Positions 55,863-64,000 of a DNA stretch of 64,000 bases are shown here, piece by piece. Every line of letters starts with the position of its first letter. Position 1 is the first letter of the stretch. The notes below the pieces were generated by a model. The model worked only from the letters and a program-made list of their open reading frames with translations. It made no database searches and was not told the DNA's origin. Source of the DNA: Isoetes taiwanensis (Eukaryota > Streptophyta > Lycopodiopsida > Isoetales > Isoetaceae); the NCBI GenBank assembly GCA_021234155.1, contig JAJEKV010000047.1:7655071-7719070 (forward strand). The letters are read 5' to 3'. The translations under genes were made by a program, and so were the position numbers.

Positions 55863-56530
55863 ATTGAATGAAATAAAAATGATTTGCCATACAAATTCGA
55901 GATTTCTTGGCAAATTCATGAGCCAATGTGTAGGTGATAAATGTCTTGTGTTGTAGAAACCAAACATTTTTTTGGGGCATTTTTTTGAAGGTTGATGCTT
56001 CATATATGATCTTCTTGATATATTCTAGAATGGGACTCGCAAGAAACCAACAAACCGCCGAGATAGGCTTCTCATTCATCTCAGTGATTTTCTACAATGG
56101 TGGGCGATTGATTGGGTAGCGCACACATACGAACTACCCACGAAAATAAAGGGAAAATCAATTATATCATTTGGACCCCCAAAACAAATACAATGCTAAT
56201 AGATGAGTGGCTGATGTACTGCTTAAAAAGCTTATCACGGGATTAAAAACCCCGCCCTTCGGGTTTTCGAGGAAAAACCCTAGTGATAAACCTTGACGGC
56301 AAAGGGCGCTGAACAAGCGTAAGGCATAGAATCACTCCCAAAACCCCGCATGGAGAAGTCCCGAAGCGAAGGCGGCTCGCCAACGTCCCGCACATCACCA
56401 ACACAACAAAGCGAGAAAACATGCGAGAGAATAGCATCACTTTCCGTGGTGGAAAAAAGCATCACCCGGTGAGAAAAACATGATAAGCGAGAACTTGTAC
56501 AAAATATAATAAACAAAGAAGGGGAGGGTG

Positions 56531-57063
56531 GGTTCAAAGAGAATAAAGATGCTGGCGAGAGAGAGGAAGCGTCGATGAGTCGTGGATCAATCGCTTGAAA
56601 TAGAACTCCCAACCAAAGCGGGCATCGCCGCGTACGTACATGCATGACATGCATGCTCGTCCCATTCCTAGAATGGCGTCAGATGGCTTTCCGGATCGTC
56701 GCGATTCTAGAATGGGACTCAAAAACAACAAACGACTACGAGACGAACTTCACGACAAACTAGGATCGAGGGCGAAGGTCCGCGGGGCCGGGCCAAAGAA
56801 GTAGGAAAAGGATAGCATGAAAGATCGTCAAATTGGTTAAGCGGTAGACGAGGGAAGAAGCCCTCCCACGCACGAAACAATTCAAAGAGAATAAAAGATG
56901 CTAGCGTGGAGAGAGGAAGCGTGGATCTCGTGGATCGCAATCGCTGAAATAGTGAACTCCCAACCAAAGCGGGCATCGTCTCCGCATGCATGCATATGCA
57001 TGCTTTCGTCCCATTCTAGAATGGTGATCCAGATGGCTTTCGGGTCGATCGCGATCCCATCTT
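56531..57063 (+). repeat. Direct repeat pair of about 185 bp
   Basis: Copies at 56531-56718 and 56879-57063 share TTCAAAGAGAATAAA, AACTCCCAACCAAAGCGGGC and TCTAGAATGG, with many small indels. Both have alternating GCATGC/TGCATG words near their ends. A related TTCTAGAATGGGACTC word also occurs at 56022-56037. Confidence 0.85.
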
Positions 57064-58380
57064 GTAGTGCTTAGTTTGTCTTTGTGTATTAAAGGTATTC
57101 ATTATTTTATTGACTTTATTATTTTGTTCTACCTTCAACGTAAAAGGATAAAGCGATGTAGCCCGAGAATCATCTTGCTAGGGGCGTGGTGGATAGCTAC
57201 CAGCAAAGGACGGTTCGTTTTAAAAATGTATATTTTACTGTGTAATATGTACATGATAGATGTGCAAATGTTATATTTATTCAAGTTTAATGTTTAGTTA
57301 ATGCGGATCGATCTAAAGGTCAAAGATGAGGCTTTGAAAGCAGTTGGTTATTTCATTAGGTACTTTATCATGCTTTATAATTTTGGTAACTTTCGGAGGG
57401 GCGATTATCTTCCTCTTTCTAGCGACTCTTAAATTACGCAAGGAAAAAATAAAAAATGTAAATAAATCAATGAAATAGTTAAAAAGTATTCAGGTGTATG
57501 TGTGCTTGTTCTAAAAGCTAAACTAGAAGAAATTTGACAATAATCCACATGATCACGTATTCAAAAAACATATAATCTAAATTTATTGCATAAACACCAT
57601 ATGTATTGTTTCGAAAGTCTAAAATAGGTCAACTTGAAAGTTCCAAAGACAACCTACTCTTGCTCTATACAACAAAAAAAAGTTACATGCACTTCTTATT
57701 TTCAAAAACATCACATCATATGATTGAGAACATCTTTCGCATTTACACATGAAGCTATTTTCATATCATTCCATTCCATGAAATTATGACTTGTCTAAAT
57801 ATACTATTAAATACATAGTTTCCATATCTCTGATGGTACATACACATGCTTTCGAAATAAAAGCGAAGAAGTAGTGCCTCTAGTTGTTACAAAAACCATA
57901 TGCTATGAAGGGCGTTGTGATAACAAAAAATGTGTGGCTAACACAAACATTACATACCCTCTTTAGTACTCAAAATGGGCCCGGGTATGCACTTCCATTC
58001 CTAGTTCTTTCCGACTCTCCTATCGTTGCCACTCGCCCAACAACATTATAGACAAAGACATAAAACAGTTCGGACATTTCTAGAACATCCAAGTACTTAA
58101 TTACATACACAACTCGATCGGCGAGACTTGTAGGCCCGGGCTTCTAGATGAATGTAGGGGATCTACAAGCCCGATTATAAGAACATGGTAGGGGTCTACT
58201 TTAATTTAAATATTGAGTTATATATATGATGGGGTTTGACATAGAAATTTTGATTCCACGGTTTGATTTAAGCCACTTTACCCACAGAAAACTAAGGGCA
58301 ACCCTCAAAATTCTTGACACCTTGTTTCTCCCCTCTGTGCTATGAGTGCAGCAAGGCGTGTATTCATGTTGAAGAGCTAA
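57064..58380. other. Region without a recognised gene
   Basis: AT-rich; no recognisable protein on either strand. Confidence 0.45.
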
Positions 58381-58389
58381 GGTTAGCAT

Positions 58390-58432
58390 AAAACACGCTT
58401 AGCGTGTTTCAAATATTATCTTTAGCGTGTTT
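58390..58432. repeat. Palindrome of the CACGC family plus a half site
   Basis: AAAACACGCTTAGCGTGTTT (58390-58409) is a near-perfect palindrome. TTTAGCGTGTTTCCAAATAT (58421-58440) repeats its right half and flank. Confidence 0.8.
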
Positions 58433-58479
58433 CCAAATATTATCTTTTCAGATTTTCTAATGCTTTCTACTACACTTAT

Positions 58480-58665
58480 TCATAATAGAAACTTGCATGC
58501 AATAGCATGATTAATTCGGGAAGAGAAACTCAAGAATTTACTGAAAACAAAAAGCGGATGAAGTTTATAAAAACTATTACGGTTTTCATAAACATCATCG
58601 CTTCCTCTCCCTCGAGCAAATGCAAAAGCTTGTCTTCTTGGATTAAACACACCATTGAGATGCAA
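58480..58665 (-). CDS. Unrecognised exon downstream of promoter copy 1
   Basis: Open minus-strand frame with NPRRQAFAFARGRGSDDVYE and NRNSFYKLHPLFVF, ending near a TTTTCAG acceptor-like word. It lies about 300 bp downstream of the TATA box of promoter copy 1, so it may be an internal exon of that gene. No family recognised. Confidence 0.3.
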   Translation of the reverse strand: MHLNGVFNPRRQAFAFARGRGSDDVYENRNSFYKLHPLFVFSKFLSFSSRINHAIACKFLL

Positions 58666-58974
58666 CTTAAAACTAAATGAAAACTAACCTTGAGTTAAAG
58701 TGGAAGGATTAGAAGAGCGGAGGATTATCTTGTGGTTTTAATTAGGGCTTTTCGATTCATGAGACCTTAGTCCTCTTCTTTTGGTTTTAATTCCAGATTT
58801 CCTCTGTCTGGATGCTTGAGAACAAAAGGCGGAGTCTTTTAGTGAGTTAGGAATTAAAAACCAAACATCTAACATTGATGAATATAAATCTGCTCACCAA
58901 GATTTGGACGACGGGATCAAACACGGCCGAGCATAGCCGTACCCTAAATTATGAAGGAAGGAAGAAAATGTAGG

Positions 58975-59170
58975 AACTTTGAGGCGTAAAATGGATTTAT
59001 ATAGGCACAATTAGAAAAAAAGTTAAGCGTGAATAATTGATTGCTTGAATTAACTGCGCTGGCGTCACGGTCTTCCGCTTGGACATGACATGTATATGGT
59101 ATATATGGAGAATATTGCATTTCATGCAATAAATTCTCCACGGACATTTTATTCCATTTATTGCATTAGA
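58975..59170 (-). promoter_or_regulatory. TATA promoter, copy 1
   Basis: Read on the minus strand: GGAGAATTTATTGC, GCGCAGTTAATTCAAGCAAT, AATTATTCACGCTTAA, CCTATATAAA (TATA at 58997-59004), then CGCCTCAA. The same order of elements is found at 60165-60320. A start codon follows near 58955 on the minus strand, but the frame after it is short and a clear protein is not seen. Confidence 0.65.
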
Positions 59171-59787
59171 AAAAAATAGAATTTAGAAATTTTATATAGG
59201 CTAAATTAAAATGATTTTAAAGGCAAAATTATGAAGGCTAAAAAATGACTTGTAAGGTTGGGGGAATTGTTTTAGGTCGTATAGGAAAATTTCCTATAGT
59301 TCTTGTGATGAATCGAGAGATTTCTCATGTGGTTGATTTATAGTGTTCGAGACTTTGTTGAGACAAAATTTCTGGTCTACAAATTTTAGAGATAAAAACT
59401 TGGAACAAAATAATTGGAGAAAAGCAGTTGGATTTAATTCAAATAATTTTATGTCTGAAAAAGCTGTTGAAGAACAACTTGTTTGAAAAAAAATTTTATA
59501 ATAAGCTTTTGATTTCATTCATAAAGAGGAGAATGTCTGAGATGCAGAAGGATTTTCATAAAATTACAGGGAAAAAAATGCGGGAGGCGTGTCCAAAAGC
59601 CACGTAAGCAACCAAAAAAAAAAGCCGCAAGGGATATGCATCATTGATCTTCCGTGCACGCAACAAAAAAGAAGGAAGAAAGGTGTTAGAAAAGAAAGAA
59701 AGGTGAAAAAATAAAATAAAATCGGACATGCAAACCTGGCTCATCTCTCAACCATTCTAAAATGCCCCAGTGAATTCTGGGCCTTCC

Positions 59788-59990
59788 TCCTCATCCTCTT
59801 CCTCCCCTCCTCCTCCTCTTCCTCCTCCTCCTCTTGGAGATTTCATTCTCTGTTTGAGTCAAGCCAACCACAGAAGCGAGGCGGTTTCATGCTCTTGGGA
59901 GGACATCTCCTCCTCTTCCTCCAACTCCTCCTCTTCCTCCTCTTCCTCCTCTTGAGAATCGGAGAATCGGAGGAGCTCAACTCCTCCTCT
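59788..59990. repeat. CTTCCTCCTCC low-complexity tract
   Basis: Two polypyrimidine stretches (59788-59837 and 59905-59955), imperfect CCTCCT repeats, with a third short one near 59980. On the minus strand they encode the K/R-rich and E-rich parts of the protein at 59843-60142. Confidence 0.9.
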
Positions 59991-60142
59991 TCCATGTCAA
60001 AATCGGCATCATCCTCTCTAATGGAATCGAGGAGGAGGGTGGAACAAGAAAATCTATGGGGGAGAGGGTTCTTCAACCGGCGTCTCTTTGGCGAGACCTC
60101 GGGTTCTTCATAAGAGATGTTGAGGCTTTTGAGCAGCTTCAT
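59843..60142 (-). CDS. Small basic/acidic nuclear-type protein
   Basis: 99 residues, Met at 60142. The order is MKLLKSLNISYEEPEVSPKR, a basic KRRRLKNP stretch, LLLDSIREDDADFDMEEEEL (acidic), SSSDSPILKRRKRRKRRSWR with KRRRCPPKS, and a C-terminus FCGWLDSNRE. The KRRKRRKRR run is a strong nuclear localisation signal. No enzyme motif is present. The TATA box (60193-60200) lies 51 bp before the start codon, which supports this start. Function unknown; it could be a small chromatin- or RNA-associated protein. Because much of it is encoded by a simple repeat, homology is hard to judge. Confidence 0.5.
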   Translation of the reverse strand: MKLLKSLNISYEEPEVSPKRRRLKNPLPHRFSCSTLLLDSIREDDADFDMEEEELSSSDSPILKRRKRRKRRSWRKRRRCPPKSMKPPRFCGWLDSNRE

Positions 60143-60164
60143 GGCTGCTAGAAAAAAAAATTGG

Positions 60165-60320
60165 GGCGGAATGGTCTTGAGGCGTGAACCGGTTTATATA
60201 GGGTTAATTAGAAATTAGCGTGAATAATTTATTGCCTCAAATAACCTGCGCCCGGTGTCTGACGAAATTCCATTGACTATATTATCTAGGGTATATTATT
60301 ATGGATAATAAATTCTCCGT
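60165..60320 (-). promoter_or_regulatory. TATA promoter, copy 2
   Basis: Minus-strand order GGAGAATTTATTATCC, GCGCAGGTTATTTGAGGCAA, AATTATTCACGCTAATTTCT, CCTATATAAACC (TATA at 60193-60200), then CACGCCTCAA. Matches copy 1 at 58975-59170 block by block. The CGCCTCAA word about 15 bases after TATA may be near the transcription start. Confidence 0.7.
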
Positions 60321-60600
60321 CTATTAGTTATATGTCTTTTTTAAATCATATATCAAATTTTTCGATAATTAAAATTTGGATATATTTATATAAATGTCAT
60401 TTCCTTGTTGTTGCCATGAAAATTCTTGTTTTAAATGATTTAGTTTCGCCCATTGTTATTATTATATTAAACCTATTTCCAAGGAATTTCTTGCTTTTAA
60501 AAAATTTGATTTACCTCTACATATTCCATAAATATGCACTTACTTTTTATCTTATGGTGTAATAATTTTTCTTACTCATTGACTAAAAGGGTGCAATTTG
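60321..60600. other. AT-rich spacer
   Basis: Very AT-rich; no supported gene. Confidence 0.5.
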
Positions 60601-63483
60601 CCTAGGTCAATGGTGCCCCTCAACTCAAGATGGTGAAAGAGCAATATCAATGAAAAACCAACTCCTAGCAAGAATGTTGAAGAAAAACAATTAGTCCTCT
60701 ATAGTAGGGTGCAATGGAGGAACAAGAAGGTGAGAATCATGCACAAGTGCAACAAAGGAAATAGTAGGCCAAGGAGTCATTGTGCTAGCGATCCTGGTCA
60801 AGGCTTGTTAATGATGAAAGGCTAGGGGAAGACAATATTGGTATTGCAATTTTGATGTTGGAAGACAATTGGAAAGGTAAAGGTTTGGGTGACAAGGAAT
60901 GTTTTGGTTGTGTCAAGCAATTGGAGGTTCCTTGCATCATGGCATGGCCTATAAGTAGTGTTCAATTTGTGGAGGATTATATTTTTCGAGGCACGGGTTG
61001 TTGGGGACAATGATTGTCTTGATATTGATCCATTGGCGGTTGGAACTCTAAACCTAGGCAAAGGGGAGAAATGTCAGTTGCGGACATTATCCTAACAAAA
61101 GAGCCAAGTTGATTAGTGACACCATTAGGTGAGACAATGGTGAAGGTTAGGGAGCTCAGTTGTTGTTGGAGTGATTGTATGCAATTCTTCACAATAGAAC
61201 AATTGGTGGAAGCAAGAGCCACTTTTCAAAATTACTTGTTGATGAGAGGAGGACCTACATGTACACAATCTTGAGCATGCACTTCAAGATGAAAAGAAAC
61301 CCAAGCAAAAAAGATACCCTTTGCTAGGCAAATGGATATGTGCAAAAGCATGGCGAGTATCCATGCAATTCCAACTTCTTCATGGCATAATTGGCAAAAA
61401 AGCAGTGAGATGGGAGCAGGGATTGCTTTACATGGAAATAATGGTTTGTTGAGACCAACGGCTAGGACCACGGCTGCAGGGGAGATATTTGAAAAATATA
61501 TTGATTTCAATGCGAGTCTATGCCACACAAAAGCGAAGGGATGAAAAAGGGAAAAGCGGTTGTTGAGAAAAAGTTGCCATCACATTGTACTCAAAAGAGT
61601 ATTTTTGGAAGAAGTGAATTCCCTACTTAATGGGAATTCTTCCAATATCCCAACCTAGCTTTAGTAGGTTATGGAAGAAGCATTTCAATCATGTCACCAT
61701 AGCAACTTCAAACAACTTTGCAAAGTGCAATTTATGTGCTAAGTTGAAGGAGACTCTTGATAAGGCTGTGCAACCTAGTCAAAGGGGCTAGGATAAGGGG
61801 AGCATATGAAGGACCATATGGTGACCAACTATCATGTAGATCATGTTATTGGATGTGGGACTTTATGCATTTGGAACCCAATAACTATTTATGTATTATA
61901 CATGACAAGATGGACCAGCAAAAGACTTGTCTTCCACAATTCAAGTACATACCAAAGTCATGTGGAAGATCATACCCTTCTGAGATCTCAATGGTAGGGG
62001 CAATCTTGCATGGGCGAGAATCAAACCTACTATGGCCATTTTAGTTTGGGTTGTGGAGTGATGGTCCAGTTTTTCATATTGGGAGTATCATGAGGTGTTT
62101 GAGAAACTATGAAAATGGATACAATGGTCACCTCGAGGACCTTCTGACTAGCCGGGCACTACATAGAGCATTGTTAGATGGAAACCCTAACAATATTGAA
62201 AAGTTCGACAAGGCAAGGTTTAGGAAGCATGGGTCTAATGAACATGTTGGAGCTTCAACTTCACGTGCTAAACCTCAAGATCTACCCAAAAGGTTTCTCT
62301 TGCAACTTGATAATTGTCTTTGGCCAAAATAAAAACAGTGGATGTTTTCTTTCCTATCCTACTTAACAATTTGTGGGGATATTTGAAAGAGTTAATTTAG
62401 GGTTTTCTTAAGCCGGGCATACCCATGAGGATGTGGATGCATTATTTGGCAAATATAGTTGTATCTTGACGACAAGCGGTGACCAACTTTCCTAGGCTAA
62501 TGGAAATCTTGCATGAATGCACTACTCCAAACCCTATAGCTTCTCTCATAGAAGAAGTGCCCGATTGGAAGAGCTTTGTGGATGGTTATACATTGGATCT
62601 TGAAGGTCATTCAAGCCTCTGCAGTTCACTTTTGGGTGAGAGATGGGATTCCAATCTTCCAATGGAAGATGAGACCTTGGAGAGGATGAGTGGAGAGGAG
62701 GGAGGAAATATATAGCGTCTAGATGAGAATGGCAAGCCTATGATACCTCTAGGTCAACCAAAAGCTTTAAAACCTACTGAAGAAGTGAAGCAATTGGGAT
62801 TGACTAAGGAAGGAATCCAAGACTATATAAAGCATTGGCAAACCAATCCGGATGACACCAACCGTGCCTTGGTGGCTTACTAGAAAGAAGGTGATTAACT
62901 TTGTTGGGGGAGATAGACACATCCTCGGATGAATTGAAAGAAGGGTGGTTGCCTAAGACTAGGTGGAAGACCTTAGCAGTCTTTGAGGATTTTGATGACA
63001 ACATAAGTAGCATTCATGACAATATGCTCCTCCTCCTTGACAAACACTATGTTGGTCCTAAGAACAATAGGCCAAAGTTTCTAGGCATGGATGCTTATGA
63101 ACCTTCCAAGCTGACTTGGAATGCCACCAATTTGTGGTAGTAAAACCATCAGATTTAGATACATATCCCAATGTGGTTGGGGTTCACTATCTACGATATT
63201 TGCAAAGAAGAAGGTAATATTAACTTCAACCATGCTTGGGTGGAATGGTGGTGTCGGTTCATCGGTTGACCAGCGTATCCGGATAAAGAAAGGTACTTTC
63301 AGTTGTTGGACAAAGAGATGGAGGAGAAATCCAGTGATCGATCTTTGGCTAGACTATGAAAGTGTTTTTTACTCATGGACTCCAAACACTATTCCAGCTA
63401 AAATTCGAGAATTACAATACCTCGGGATGTCGGGGAAGAAGGCTATGATATCATTGGGGGTGCTTGAAAGAAAAGTTGAATAA
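60600..63483 (+). pseudogene. DUF7869-like DDE-type transposase, degenerate
   Basis: The plus strand carries one large decayed protein in shifting frames. WKKHFNHVTIATSNNFAKCN then LCAKLKETL (about 61675-61756) is the C..C..LK motif in front of the catalytic core. IIHDKMDQQKTCLPQF (61895-61942) holds the first Asp, RFLLQLDNC (62292-62318) the second, and AGHTHEDVDALFGKYS (62411-62458) the last acidic cluster. D..., QLDN and GHTHEDVD are the signature of the DUF7869 family, an RNase H-like transposase group widespread in ferns, mosses, fungi and invertebrates. A C-terminal region with KEGWLPKTRWKTLAVFEDFD (near 62940) follows. At least eight frame breaks. Terminal repeats were not identified. 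Confidence 0.75.
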
Positions 63484-63681
63484 CTATGTAAATTTTTGTT
63501 ATCACGTTTTATGATATGGTGCTATATTGTGAAATATTGACTATTTTGTAAATAACATGATATTACGTTTTTCATAATTTTAAGGTGAAATGTGTGAATT
63601 TGAATATGCTACTAAAACATGCAATATGAAATTTGTCCCAAAATTAAGACATAAACCCAATTTAATTGAATGATGGTTTAT
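63484..63681. other. AT-rich spacer
   Basis: Less than 200 bp after the transposase remnant; no signal seen. Confidence 0.4.
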
Positions 63682-63797
63682 TTACTAATAAATTTATAAA
63701 AAGGGATATTATTGCGGGCTTTGCATCAAAAGTAACCAAGATGGGACAACAAGATTGGCCGAAGATTTAATAAAAAATACACTTCATTGATCTAGCT
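63682..63797 (+). mobile_element. Fragment of the long-LTR family
   Basis: Matches 19923-20033 of the complete LTR, including AAATTTATAAARAGGGATAT and CAAGATGGGACAACAAGATT. Confidence 0.85.
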
Positions 63798-63807
63798 TCA
63801 TTTTTGC

Positions 63808-64000
63808 GGGTTTTACATGTCTCTGCATTGAGGCAGTCGGACTTCGGAAAAGCAGGGAGGATAGAGCTTTGTCGATGTTGCCACGAGCCATTGAAGATGA
63901 ATGTTATACCCTCGGATCTGCCCGGCGTTTGCCCATATCCGTGCCTGGTATGTTAGGTTAGTTGTGCACGACCCGCCCATTTGCATGAGTTATTGAATCC
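63808..64000 (+). mobile_element. LINE 3' coding fragment, second copy
   Basis: Matches 30024-30222 of the LINE, covering the zinc-knuckle region, with many small indels. It begins inside the LTR fragment above and runs off the window. Confidence 0.8.

Noticed and set aside
59770-59955. Serine/proline-rich plus-strand ORF
   Set aside because: It is the shadow of the CTTCCTCC low-complexity tract that encodes part of the minus-strand protein.
1-64000. Bacterial, organellar or viral insertion
   Set aside because: No run of prokaryote-style genes, rRNA, organelle genes or viral structural genes was seen on either strand.

Overview
The window looks like a piece of a large, repeat-rich land-plant nuclear genome. 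It has spliced, intron-containing gene fragments of plant families: F-box, SERK receptor kinase, PPR of the PLS type, class III peroxidase, CLU/FRIENDLY-type exon and a HIAT-like MFS transporter. It also has plant LTR retrotransposons primed by initiator tRNA-Met (TGGTATCAGAGC) and no bacterial-style gene packing. The mix of very long LTRs, a LINE with a TTCTA tail and a DUF7869-like transposase suggests a seed-free plant such as a fern. That assignment is an inference. Almost every gene is broken or partial.

Layout. 1-5331: an LTR element with LTRs of about 2.6 kb around a 475 bp non-coding interior. 5332-16200: a small gene island holding an F-box gene (minus), a head-to-head HIAT-like MFS transporter whose later exons lie in a 1.5 kb tandem duplication, a SERK fragment, an unrecognised exon and a decayed PPR gene. 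17675-32010: a chain of four LTRs and three interiors of one non-coding LTR family. Each interior carries a second, miniature LTR unit. The third interior is split by a minus-strand, non-autonomous LTR element with a 5-bp target duplication (ATTAA), which itself received a LINE.

32440-37600: a multi-exon minus-strand gene with frame breaks. It contains an RGG-like exon, long unrecognised coding segments, a methyltransferase-like segment and an FCP1/HAD phosphatase-like end. Its presumed introns and upstream region hold clusters of palindromes built on CACGCTTGGCGTG, the most unusual feature of the window. 37700-47500: a mosaic of direct and inverted copies of one repeat family, with a captured CLU-type exon and a ruined coiled-coil gene on its right side. 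47600-57100: decayed sequence with a CACTA-like fragment, a recognisable four-part peroxidase pseudogene, possible copia and kinase fragments and several dispersed hairpins. 58900-60300: two copies of one TATA promoter facing the minus strand, one driving a small basic/acidic protein. 60600-63480: a degenerate DUF7869-like transposase. 63680-64000: fragments of the same LTR family and LINE seen earlier.

The genes do not form a pathway. The window is best read as a record of insertion and recombination: LTR into LTR, LINE into LTR, LINE tail into a duplicated gene. Few units appear intact enough to be active. All family names come from reading translations by eye, without database searches.
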